14,056 nt of DNA, from the NCBI GenBank assembly GCA_016256075.1, contig SDVU01000388.1:1-14056 (forward strand), read 5' to 3'. Position 1 is the stretch's first letter. Each line of letters starts with the position of its first letter. Shown one piece after another: positions 6,880 to 14,056 of the stretch. The notes under the pieces were generated by a model, which was not told the origin of the DNA, ran no database searches, and saw only the letters and a program-made list of their open reading frames with translations. The translations under genes were made by a program, and so were the position numbers. The DNA comes from Dictyocoela muelleri. Lineage: Eukaryota; Microsporidia.

Positions 6880-7554
6880 GCGCAAAATCGGTTTTAGCGC
6901 GATTTTTTTACCTTCAAAACGAAATATATAAAGATAAAAAAATGAGAAAGATAATTTTCATGTGTTATTTAGTGGTTTAAAGACGGAAAAATGAATTGAA
7001 TCGGCGATATATAATTGTTTATAATATTATCTTTACGTTGATTTACAATAATATCACATAATAATGATTTTACTTTTAAAATCTTGTTTACAAATAACTA
7101 CGTAATGTTTAATAACATAGTACCCTTTTCAGATACTTAAAAAAATAATTATATTACAAACAAAATGGATGTGGCTATAACATTTAGAGTTGCATTTTAG
7201 GTTCATTCAGACAATCCTATCACTAATAATAGCAAAGGCTTTAAATAAAAGATTAGGTATTAATTTGTAAATGCACATCTATCACTTGTGTTATTTAGCA
7301 ATAAATAGAAATAGAGACTTTATTGCTCTCATGATGCATATATAACCATTCTAATCAGTCTATAGGTCAAAAAATGTATATTAGAAAAATACTATGAATA
7401 GAGAAATTTATAAAGTTTTAATTGAATAGAGTAAATATTATGGGCCTCTATTGTTGGCAGAAATATCAAAAGGCTATAATTGACATTTAAAATAGACATT
7501 ATGTTAAAACATTGTAAAAAATAAATAATTTTGCGCTAAAAACCGTTTTTGCGC
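6880..7554. mobile_element. TA-flanked MITE, Tc1/mariner-like
   Basis: Terminal inverted repeats of ~30 bp: the left reads GCGCAAAATCGGTTTTAGCG from 6880, and the right, reverse-complemented, reads GCGCAAAAACGGTTTTTAGC ending at 7554. TA lies on both sides (6878-6879 and 7555-7556), consistent with Tc1/mariner-type insertion, though TA is weak evidence at this base composition. The ~600-bp interior has no ORF. It is inserted in the FLYWCH-like fragment. Confidence 0.6.
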
Positions 7555-7837
7555 TAGAGCGCAAAAGCGAAATGATAGATATTTAAAAAATCAATAAAAG
7601 TTTTCGGGTTATCAAATTATAGAAAACATCCGGGTTATCAACATATAAAGATTATTTCAAGTCTCTTGAAAATTAAGGCTGATATTGGAAAAAATTAATA
7701 AAATAATTTGATGTTTACTTTTTTCATGTTTAACTTTATGTTTATTTTAAATAATTTTAATTGTTTTTTTTTGAAATAAAATTTATATTTTAATGAAATT
7801 TATTAAATTTTTTGGGTTTATATTTTTAGACACAAAT

Positions 7838-7870
7838 CCGACAACTCGCCCAATTTGGGCAAGTTGTCGG
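7838..7870. repeat. Palindromic tip, right
   Basis: Same palindrome core as at 6531-6563 but with CCGACAA/TTGTCGG outer bases; the palindrome extends to 7836-7872 (ATCCG...CGGAT). Confidence 0.85.
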
Positions 7871-7877
7871 ATAGCCT

Positions 7878-7955
7878 TTGAAACTATAAAAATTATGATA
7901 AATATATATTACCTGTATTATGTTGAATCATTGATAAAACAAAATCGCGTACAAA
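7878..7955 (+). repeat. Long direct repeat, right copy
   Basis: Partner of 6448-6524; see that entry. Confidence 0.85.
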
Positions 7956-8065
7956 TAATTCATGGGTAGCCTGACAGTGAATATTAACTTGAAAACTTGA
8001 AACCAAAGATCAAAGACCACGGTTGGAGACAAATTCCTTGGTTGGTAATTATGAATATTGTCAAT
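7878..8065 (+). mobile_element. SINE copy C, 3' portion
   Basis: The SINE resumes with the second copy of the 77-bp duplication (7878-7955) and continues through CATGGGTAGCCTGACAGTGA, CACGGTTGGAGACAAATTCC and ATGAATATTGTCAAT, matching the 3' domain of copy B. At 8065 it is cut by the 8066-9152 element; its last bases follow at 9153. Confidence 0.8.
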
Positions 8066-8353
8066 CTCACGGGACTGTGGATGTCTAGGGTCTATGGGTG
8101 TTCACTCTATAAATAAAAAAAAATTAAATAAAAATTTTTATTCAGTAAATTTTAATTTCAAAAATTACGGTTTAATAAAATGATTTGTAATCTAAAAAAA
8201 AATGTTATTTTGAAATCTAAATTTTTTTTTCAAATATTTTTAAAAACTAAATTATAAGAATTTTATGATCTACAACGGGTGGTCACTAACTCGAAAATCA
8301 GTAAAATACATTTGGTTCGAGAAGAACATAACATTTTTATATAAATTTTTTTT

Positions 8354-8506
8354 GAATAAATGTTAAACTCTAAAAGAGAAATATATTTTTAATAGCTCTG
8401 ATATACTCGTGTTTAAAAAAATTCTACTTTCCAGATTTTTTGTAAATCTTTATATATCAGAGCTCTTATAAAAATAATTTCATTTTAAAGTTTTACATTT
8501 GAATAT
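8354..8506. repeat. Internal palindrome (foldback)
   Basis: Arms of about 50 bases, imperfect, with an exact core AGCTCTGATATA (8394-8405) and TATATCAGAGCT (8453-8464), and a ~47-base loop. It may be a small foldback element nested in the 8066-9152 element. Confidence 0.6.
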
Positions 8507-8650
8507 TGTTGTATTATTAACATAAAACAACTTTATTTCTGAAATTGCATTAAAGAAATAAAAGTTTTATAGCGCGTCTTAATTAAAATATAATTTATTT
8601 TAATTAATCACAAAAAGCTATATAAAGAGACGAGATTTATTACAAGGGAG

Positions 8651-8839
8651 ATGTTTAATAAATACAATGATAATAAACAATCTTCTACGTTTAATAAGCT
8701 TAAATTTACGATCGAAGACGTCACGTAAGCACCATTACTGGAGAAGACAGCAAGAAGGGTAAAACAAGTATCATATAATACTACCTTCAATATAACCGCA
8801 TTCCAGTGCAATACGTCAATTATAAATAAATTTAATTAA
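8651..8839 (+). pseudogene. Possible broken small ORF inside the long-TIR element
   Basis: From ATG 8651 (preceded by GGGAG) a frame runs 25 codons to TAA at 8726-8728, then stays open for another 36 codons to TAA at 8837. Base composition here (TACGATCGAAGACGTCACG and so on) is richer in GC than the flanks. The product matches no family I recognise. It could be a captured host fragment or chance. Confidence 0.2.
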
Positions 8840-9152
8840 GAATGTTGTAGTCTTCCCGACCAATTGTGATTTCATATTTTTGAGGCGGTGACCATCCGTT
8901 ATAGAAAATAAAATTCTAATAACTTTGTTTCGTATTTTAAACGTTTTTAATTTAATATTATTAAGAATTTATAAATTTAATATTTTTTGAATTTATAAAT
9001 TTAATAAAAATACCCACTCGATGTAATGACCAGAATTTTCAAATTTGAAAATTAAAAAAAATATTTTAAAATTTTAAATTATTTTAAATCAATTTTATTT
9101 TTAAATTTTTAGTGGATACCCATAGACCCTGGACATTCATATTCCCGTGACA

Positions 9153-9172
9153 GTCAATATTAAATTATCAAA
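9153..9172 (+). mobile_element. SINE copy C, tail end
   Basis: GTCAATATTAAATTATC corresponds to GTCAACATGTAATATATTA of copy A. It is the last piece of the split SINE. Confidence 0.5.
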
Positions 9173-9292
9173 TATGAAATTAATTAGATTCAAAAAATTC
9201 ATATTAAGCAGTTTAACAGATCCAGATCTCTTTTCTTAAATAAAATGAAAAAATTTTAAACATTTTTTAATTAAAAAAATGCAAATCAACCA

Positions 9293-9460
9293 ATTCATTA
9301 TTTAGTTTATAAATAAAGTATATTCATTATTTATTATATTCATTATTTATTATATTCATTATTTAGATTATAAATAAAGTATATTCATTATTTATTATAT
9401 TCATTATTTATTATATTCATTATTTATTATATTCATTATTTAGATTTAAATAAAATATAT
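9293..9460. repeat. AT minisatellite, ~16-bp unit
   Basis: About nine copies of ATTCATTATTTATTAT, with a longer period where TTTATAAATAAAGTAT interrupts twice. The sequence between it and the element end (9173-9292) shows nothing. Confidence 0.85.
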
Positions 9461-9559
9461 TTCTACAGGTTATTCACATAATTTTAAAGCTAATAGTTGT
9501 ATCCAATTATTTTTACTGTAAATAAAAATGCTACAAACTACAAACAAAAAATAATCTAT

Positions 9560-9612
9560 CTAAACTTTTTATCAATTACTCAGCAGAATACGGGTAATAT
9601 CATGCCTTATTT
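9560..9612 (-). mobile_element. SINE copy H, minus-strand fragment
   Basis: On the minus strand the core ATTACCCGTATTCTGCTGAG followed by TAATTGATAAAA matches ATTACCTGTATCCTGCTGAG TCATTTATAAAA of copy B. Flanks are too decayed to bound it. It lies ~360 bp upstream of the Pol31-like gene. The rest of 9461-9976 shows no other gene. Confidence 0.6.
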
Positions 9613-9967
9613 ATATATTTTTACTATTCGTTACTTTTAATTCAAAATTTTAAAGACATCTTCTCAAAATTTAAATAATTGTTCAACTAAAACCAACTAT
9701 TCTACATCGTGTCAATTTTATGATTCTTTTATTTTTTTCCACTTTTAATCCTATTTAGGTTATTTTCCATAAAATAATGTCTTTGTTTGATCAATATCGA
9801 CACGAAAACTAAATCACCTTTAAAACATTTTTTTAAACTGTGTAAAACATTATACCATTCCTCTTTTTAAATTGACGAATTTAAGATTTGAACCAATTTA
9901 TCAGACTCTTGATTTTAATCAATTAACCACAAATCCATTTTCACAACTTTACATCAAAAATCATCAA

Positions 9968-9971
9968 CCCC
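9968..9971 (+). promoter_or_regulatory. Possible CCC start-proximal signal of POL31
   Basis: CCCC lies five bases before the ATG at 9977. The spacing is longer than the single base seen at the other two genes, so it is weaker support. It favours 9977 over an upstream start. Confidence 0.35.
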
Positions 9972-9976
9972 TTTAC

Positions 9977-11299
9977 ATGTCAACATTCAATTCTCAATAC
10001 AACAAAACCTACGATTTACGGCTAAACCTCTTAAAGCCATTAATAACAAAAAAATGTCCAATAAAACCAAAAAAAATATTTGAAGCAACAAAACAAAAAG
10101 AAAGAACGTGCATTATTGCCACAATAATCATAACCTCACCCAACAAACATTCAATTTTCGATGAATTAAATGAAATTACACGTGATAATACATTTTATGA
10201 TAATAAAAGATACTATGCTGAAGATGAAACTGGTAGATTTGAATTTGTATTACCTGAAAATAATAAATCGTTTCTTTTAGTGACAGGAATGGTCGTGGGT
10301 ATTCTTGGAGTTTTTGATGATTATGGTATTTTTCATTTGGATGATGTTGTGTTTGCTGGTGATTTAAAGAATAAAGACGAGAATCAAAATAAAAATGAGG
10401 ATCAAAATAAAGATGAGGATCAAAATAATGAGGATAATAAAGATTTTCAACAAAAAAGAATAAAAATTTCGGAAAATAAAATTTCAGAAAACAAAATTTC
10501 GGAAAACAACATTTTAATAATTTTTAACCCAATGTTAAAAACTAAAAAGGATTTTTGTAGATTAAAAATAATTTTCCATCTTTTCAACAAAAATGAAAAA
10601 AATGTAAATGATTTTTTTATTATCGGAAATTTGATGGAGGACCAAATAAATGAAAAAAATATTGAAATTCTTGAAAATTTTAAAGAAATATTTGGAATTG
10701 ATAATAATGGTGATGAAGGAAGTTTAAATGATAAACAATTTAAAAATGATAAACAATTTAAAAATGATAAAGAAAGTTTAAATTCATTTAATATCCACAT
10801 TTTTCCAAATCTAAATGACCCGACATCAAAATTACTTCCACAAGATCCAATCAACAAGAAACTTATACCTTCAACTTATACATATCCTAACCCAGCATTT
10901 TTTGAATATAAAAATAAAAACTTTATTGTAACACCAGGAATTGAGATTAAAGATTTCAGAAGGTATAACAATTGTTCGAGTTTAGATGCGATGGAGATGC
11001 TTTTAAGATTGAAGTATATTTATCCAACCGCACCCGATACATTAAAATCTGTTCCTGTTGAAGAATATACAAATTCAAATGATAATAAAATGACTGTGGA
11101 TAATAATTTGTTACCTTTATCAATTGATCCATTTTTTATCAAAAATTCTTGTGATTTTTATATTTGTGGTGGTGATGAATTTTTCTATTTTGCGGATGGA
11201 ATTACTTTTTTAAACATTCCGGATTTTAAAGTCACAAAAACGGCTGTACTGCTTAATTTGAGTAGCCATGAAGTCAAAGAAATAAAAATTAATTTTTAA
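9977..11299 (+). CDS. POL31: DNA polymerase delta small (B) subunit, Pol31/POLD2
   Basis: The non-catalytic B-subunit that holds the delta catalytic subunit in the replicative polymerase, in the nucleus. From the ATG at 9977 it has 440 residues, against 487 for yeast Pol31 and 469 for human POLD2. Numbered from that ATG: FNSQYNKTYDLRL (4-16) matches the SRQYAHIYATRL motif. The OB domain (~40-130) shows YYAEDETGRF and VTGMVVGILGVF, then FHLDDVVFAGD. The inactive phosphoesterase-like domain has FIIGNLMED (214-222), NLNDPTSKLLPQDP (278-291), FIVTPGIEIKDFRRY (316-330), YPTAPDTL (349-356), DPFF (384-387), CDFYICGG (392-399) and IPDFKVTKTAVLLNL (414-428). Low-complexity inserts (Asn/Asp/Lys with SENKI repeats at ~132-178; NDKQFK repeats at ~251-266) lie between core blocks. 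The frame is open 51 codons further upstream without an ATG, so the start is uncertain. The family call is secure. Confidence 0.92.
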   Translation: MSTFNSQYNKTYDLRLNLLKPLITKKCPIKPKKIFEATKQKERTCIIATIIITSPNKHSIFDELNEITRDNTFYDNKRYYAEDETGRFEFVLPENNKSFLLVTGMVVGILGVFDDYGIFHLDDVVFAGDLKNKDENQNKNEDQNKDEDQNNEDNKDFQQKRIKISENKISENKISENNILIIFNPMLKTKKDFCRLKIIFHLFNKNEKNVNDFFIIGNLMEDQINEKNIEILENFKEIFGIDNNGDEGSLNDKQFKNDKQFKNDKESLNSFNIHIFPNLNDPTSKLLPQDPINKKLIPSTYTYPNPAFFEYKNKNFIVTPGIEIKDFRRYNNCSSLDAMEMLLRLKYIYPTAPDTLKSVPVEEYTNSNDNKMTVDNNLLPLSIDPFFIKNSCDFYICGGDEFFYFADGITFLNIPDFKVTKTAVLLNLSSHEVKEIKINF

Positions 11300-11404
11300 T
11301 TATCAGTTTTTTATTCATACTAATGGTTTAAAGTAATCTTATAAAAAAATTAAAAGTTTACCCGATCCAAAACAATTTTCTTAAATATAAAAATCATAAT
11401 AAAG
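11300..11404. other. 3' flank of POL31, no feature
   Basis: A/T-rich spacer between the gene and the foldback MITE; nothing recognised. Confidence 0.5.
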
Positions 11405-11412
11405 GGTTTTTC

Positions 11413-11709
11413 GGTACTACCCAGGTCCTGACCCTGAAAATTTTTCTTTGTAAAAAAGAAACTAAATAATATTCTATATATATTTTCGCTCGGAAAAAAA
11501 GAATATGAAAGTATTTATGTATATAATATAATATTTTTTTATTACATAAATGAAAATTTCGCAACGTAAAATTTTAATTTATGTATTATAAAATTATTAT
11601 TATACATAAATACTTTCATATTCTTTTTTCCGAGTAAAAATATGTCTAGAAAATATTTTAGTTTCTTTTTACAAAGAAAAATTTTCAGGGTCAGGACCTG
11701 GGTAGTACC
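11413..11709. mobile_element. Foldback MITE, 297 bp, perfect 8-bp TSD
   Basis: Almost the whole element is one palindrome. Its ends read GGTACTACCCAGGTCCTGAC inward from both sides, and the first ~45 bases of the two arms are identical; the centre lies at about 11560. The element is flanked by GGTTTTTC at 11405-11412 and 11710-11717. An 8-bp duplication with GG-starting ends fits Merlin-type elements, which are known in Microsporidia; hAT is the alternative. No ORF. High arm identity suggests recent activity or folding-driven repair. Confidence 0.88.
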
Positions 11710-11755
11710 GGTTTTTCATAGTTAAAGGGCACTTTTTTTGCTCAAAGATGGTATT

Positions 11756-12192
11756 GGGCAAGATAGCTCAGTGGTCAACATACTTGAATGTTATGTATAA
11801 TTGTTCAAATATTTAAAATCATTTCAAAAAATGATTGTGATTGACATTAAGAGTCAATAACTATTATAGTAATAGACAGTTGTTCTAGTTAGATTTGCTG
11901 ATAAGTAAAAGTAAAATGTTTTATAGTGGAAAATAAACGAGAGCCTCCCCGGGGGTGATTTAAAATTATGCATCGTGGTAAAATAAGTAGTGAATATAAA
12001 ATAAACATGAAAACCGTCTAATTATCTTCATCCTGCTGAGTCATTAATAAACCAAAATCACGTATACAGTTAAGCTTCTCGGTAACTTAGTAGTGACGTA
12101 TTATTGGAACACCATGAACCAAAGATCTGAAGTCCAAGATTGCAACACTCTACGGGTGCAGCTAAGGATGTTGTTCGCATGCATATATATAA
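11756..12192 (+). mobile_element. SINE copy D, near full length
   Basis: It starts GGGCAAGATAGCTCAGTGGT with an exact A box TAGCTCAGTGG (11764-11774). The B box region is decayed (TGTTCAAATAT, 11802-11812). It continues with GACATTAAGAGTCAATAACT, TCATCCTGCTGAGTCATTAA and GTGACGTATTATTGGAACAC, to GATGTTGTTCGCATGCATAT. It lies 46 bp after the foldback MITE. No clear target duplication was found. Confidence 0.85.
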
Positions 12193-12679
12193 ACGCTATA
12201 ATCAAAGAAAAATCATTAAGAACAAAGATTCAGACAGTAAATCATTTATTACGTGTCTAGGCCTCAAGATGCTGTATTAAACTCAAAAACAATAATTTAT
12301 CTGATTGCTAGATGTAGAAAACACCAAAACTCGATAATTACGCATTTTATGACATACCAATAGAACTTAAAATGATAGACAGAAATAGAATATTTTTTTA
12401 TCTTTCTGGAATGAAAAATGTCGATAGAAAACTTGTATTTACAACATAAATGAAATTATAACATTTCTTTTTTTCTAAAATAGTTGTATGTGAGGAGACA
12501 TTTAAATTATAACCTTTAGATTTTGAACAATTATTCGCGATCAAGTGCAATATAATGAATGATAATATACTATTGATTTATTGTTTTTTAAAAAATAGAA
12601 ATGAGGTTTCTTATTCATTTTCTTTCATTAGCTTGAAAAAAAAACAATTATAGAAAAAGTTAAATATAAAAGTGTTATA
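12193..12679. other. Intergenic, no gene recognised
   Basis: A/T-rich stretch with short frames only; no RNA gene, repeat or element end identified. Confidence 0.5.
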
Positions 12680-12859
12680 ATGGATTTCGAGATCGCAAGC
12701 TACAATTACTGCAATAATTTTTTAAACATTCCAATTTATATGAATATTTATTTTATTTATGGTGGGCTGTGTGGAGAAGACGTAATAGATAGAATTTTTC
12801 AAAAGAATGACGCGAGGCTCAATGTAAAACCGAGTTTTATTATAAGTTTTGTACCTTAG
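12680..12859 (+). CDS. Small ORF, 59 residues, unrecognised
   Basis: ATG at 12680 to TAG at 12857. The middle (GGLCGEDVIDRIFQKNDARL) uses mixed codons and is richer in GC than its surroundings, which is why it is listed. There is no CCC or GGG before the start. Its last third overlaps GGCTCAATGTAAAACCGAG (12813-12831), which resembles the terminal repeat of the MITE at 12954-13681, so that part may be repeat-derived. I recognise no family; it may well be chance. Confidence 0.2.
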   Translation: MDFEIASYNYCNNFLNIPIYMNIYFIYGGLCGEDVIDRIFQKNDARLNVKPSFIISFVP

Positions 12860-12971
12860 TGATGTGCTATACCAGCTATTTGCTAAAAAAACCACTCTGA
12901 TACTTGAAAAAGCATGTAGCGTTCTGAAATTATTTATATGGCTTAAAGAAAACGGTGCAAGGCTGTAAAAC

Positions 12972-13037
12972 CGGCCACTAACTAGGTTTGGGTTTATTGA
13001 CTTATAAAAATTAATAAAAAGTAACAAATTTTCAATT
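12972..13037 (+). repeat. Long direct repeat, left copy (66 bp, perfect)
   Basis: CGGCCACTAACTAGGTTTGG ... AAATTTTCAATT is repeated without a change at 13561-13626. The two copies bracket the 523-bp insertion. Perfect identity indicates a recent event. Confidence 0.92.
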
Positions 13038-13560
13038 ATTTTTTCGTTAAGCGGCGATTCGCCACTTATTGGCGAAACGCCGCTTTTTTCGCCACTGATT
13101 TTTTAACTATTATGAAACTTCAGACAATGGTAATAAAGGCAAATCAGGCCATAAAAGCTGCTTTATGTCGCGTATAAATATAACAATCACAAAGTCGCGA
13201 ACAAAACAACTTCCGGTAGACGTGAATACGTGAAATGCAAAAAATGATTGTGATATCGGGTTATAATTGGTGTTAATAAAAAAAGCCCAACATACATGAA
13301 AAAAATTGATAAAAACGAATGTATATATACAAAATTTCATATAAATATCGTTAGCGATGTGTCATCACTAGTGGTTGAACGGCGCCTTCATTGTCAGATC
13401 ATTTTTACATTTTCTGTATTCCCAATCCCTGGAAATTTTTTAGCGTTTTTGTGCTTGTCATATGCATTACCACCAAAAACAGCCTTTCTTGTCTCATTTT
13501 GAACTTTTATAACCACTGTCTGAAGTTTCATAATAGTTAAAAAATCGGTGGCGAAAAAAG
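13038..13560. mobile_element. Inserted inverted-repeat element with hairpin at one end
   Basis: Arms of 49 bp (13083-13131 and 13512-13560; starting CTTTTTTCGCCACTGATTTT and reverse-complement CTTTTTTCGCCACCGATTTT) match with about two differences and enclose ~380 bp. The left side has 45 further bases holding a GC-rich hairpin (arms 13049-13063 and 13071-13085, one mismatch) which the right side lacks. The interior has a 68-codon ATG frame (13296-13502) of unknown, hydrophobic content that I do not regard as a gene. Confidence 0.7.
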
Positions 13561-13626
13561 CGGCCACTAACTAGGTTTGGGTTTATTGACTTATAAAAAT
13601 TAATAAAAAGTAACAAATTTTCAATT
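13561..13626 (+). repeat. Long direct repeat, right copy (66 bp, perfect)
   Basis: Partner of 12972-13037; it begins directly at the end of the inserted inverted-repeat element. Confidence 0.92.
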
Positions 13627-13689
13627 TTTTTTTAGTCAATGAAACCGACCTAAGTGGTGGTCGGTTTTACAGCCTTGAGCCAAGAAAAC

Positions 13690-13959
13690 TATGTTGCATT
13701 TAATGAAACAATATAATGAATATATTTTGGAACCCAAACATGATAGTACATAAAGTGATTCCTAGAATATCATATAATTTAAAAAGATAAAATAAACACC
13801 TTATTCTAGCACAACAGACCTCAATTTATAAAAATTTGAACTAAAGAAAAACAAGAAATTACAGAAATATAAAGCTACTCTTATCATTGTGATATTTAAC
13901 TTTTATTTAAAAAACGTTTATATAATTCTCTCACCATCTTTTTCCTTTTTTTTATTTCT
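13690..13959. other. Intergenic, nothing recognised
   Basis: A/T-rich spacer between the MITE and the last SINE; no ORF or repeat seen. Confidence 0.5.
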
Positions 13960-14056
13960 TTTATATATTACATGCTGATAACATCCATAGCTGCCAACTC
14001 GGAGAGTTGTCTCCAACCATAGTCTTATGACCTTTGGTTCCTGGTGTTCCAATAAT
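13960..14056 (-). mobile_element. SINE copy E, 3' end, minus strand (cut by window end)
   Basis: On the minus strand it reads ATTATTGGAACACCAGGAAC to the hairpin GGAGACAACTCTCC and GATGTTATCAGCATG with an A/T tail at about 13960-13970. It is ~90 percent identical by eye to copies A and B. The 5' part lies beyond the window. Confidence 0.85.

Larger units (their letters stand above)
6525..7877. mobile_element. DNA-transposon remnant with palindromic tips, carrying a FLYWCH-like fragment
   Basis: A 1353-bp insertion in SINE copy C. Each end carries a near-perfect palindrome (6531-6563 and 7838-7870) with a 29-base core in common. Just inside both, the sequences ATTTTTGTCCAA (left) and ATTTGTGTCTAA (right, reverse complement) form a short terminal inverted repeat. 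It contains a transposase-like zinc-finger fragment at 6595-6877 and is itself interrupted by a TA-flanked MITE (6880-7554). The remaining 7555-7837 is A/T-rich and non-coding. Mutator-like elements with FLYWCH fingers are known in Microsporidia; the superfamily is inferred from that fragment alone. Confidence 0.6.
8066..9152. mobile_element. 1.09-kb long-TIR non-autonomous DNA element
   Basis: Outer terminal repeats: the left has TCACGGG and AGGGTCTATGGGTGTTCACT (8067-8107); the right, reverse-complemented from 9150, has TCACGGG and AGGGTCTATGGGTATCCACT. A second matching block lies inside at 8256-8300 and 8873-8917 (ACAACGGGTGGTCACTAACT against ATAACGGATGGTCACCGCCT), so the repeats are ~240 bp long with a faster-changing A/T middle. 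GTCAAT flanks both sides (8060-8065, 9153-9158). The sequence after 9153 continues the SINE copy C tail, which proves insertion into that SINE. The interior holds a further palindrome (8354-8506) and a broken small ORF (8651-8839). No transposase is visible. Confidence 0.7.
12954..13681. mobile_element. MITE with 8-bp TSD, interrupted by a 523-bp insertion
   Basis: The left end starts GGTGCAAGGCTGTAAAACCG; the right end, reverse-complemented, starts GGCTCAAGGCTGTAAAACCG. Similarity continues for ~45 bases to ATTGACT. AAGAAAAC flanks both sides (12946-12953 and 13682-13689). Removing the inserted unit and one 66-bp copy would leave a MITE of ~139 bp. The right arm carries a hairpin (AAACCGACC/GGTCGGTTT, 13642-13667). 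GG-starting ends and an 8-bp TSD parallel the MITE at 11413, but the end sequences differ. Confidence 0.8.

Noticed and set aside
6448-7955. 77-bp direct repeats read as LTRs
   Set aside because: They are SINE-body sequence, lack TG...CA ends, and no primer-binding site or retroelement coding is present between them.
8608-8811. Minus-strand 67-codon frame
   Set aside because: Begins at TTG, hydrophobic and A/T-driven, and lies inside the long-TIR element.
10447-10857. Minus-strand 136-codon frame opposite POL31
   Set aside because: Shadow produced by the repeat-rich insert; the plus strand has a clear Pol31 protein.
12722-13027. Minus-strand 101-codon frame
   Set aside because: It starts inside the MITE terminal region and crosses the element boundary; no family match.
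13350-13400. A-box-like TAGTGGTTGAACGG, possible tRNA
   Set aside because: No matching T arm or B box at the right distance, and no acceptor stem.
13296-13502. Plus-strand 68-codon ATG frame within the inverted-repeat insertion
   Set aside because: No recognisable motif and no start signal; it fills the loop between arms and is more likely chance.

Overview
This 14-kb window looks like a piece of an expanded, very AT-rich microsporidian genome. Four things point that way. There are three intronless eukaryotic housekeeping genes of fungal type. Two of them have a CCC or CCCC motif one base before the ATG, a start-proximal signal typical of Microsporidia. One repeat carries a decayed FLYWCH-like transposase fragment of a kind common in that phylum. 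Gene density is low, about one gene per 4.7 kb, so a large-genome lineage (Hamiltosporidium or Edhazardia type) is likely; the species is inference.

Host genes: (1) 619-1812, minus strand, an Rvb1/RuvBL1-family AAA+ protein whose ATPase motifs have decayed while its insertion domain and linker remain clear. (2) 4756-5946, plus strand, a Dsk2/ubiquilin-type shuttle factor (UBL, STI1 region, UBA). (3) 9977-11299, plus strand, the DNA polymerase delta B-subunit (Pol31/POLD2). They do not form an operon; each is isolated by kilobases of repeat debris.

Repeat landscape: the commonest repeat is a tRNA-derived SINE-like element of about 464 bp with pol III A and B boxes. I can see at least eight copies or pieces: 1-128 (+), 1901-1945 (+), 3174-3637 (+, complete, with a perfect 12-bp target duplication), 3745-4097 (-), 6203-9172 (+, split by two insertions), about 9560-9612 (-), 11756-12192 (+) and 13960-14056 (-). 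Into and between these lie DNA elements: a 1.35-kb unit with palindromic tips and the FLYWCH-like fragment (6525-7877), a TA-flanked MITE nested in it (6880-7554), a 1.09-kb long-TIR element (8066-9152), a near-perfect 297-bp foldback MITE with an 8-bp TSD (11413-11709), and a MITE with an 8-bp TSD (12954-13681) that itself holds a 523-bp inverted-repeat insertion. Two of the insertions are flanked by unusually long direct duplications (66 and 77 bp). AT-rich minisatellites and a tRNA 3'-half relic fill other gaps.

The most interesting items are the apparently ATPase-dead Rvb1, the dense SINE family, and the hairpin-tipped insertions with long flanking duplications.
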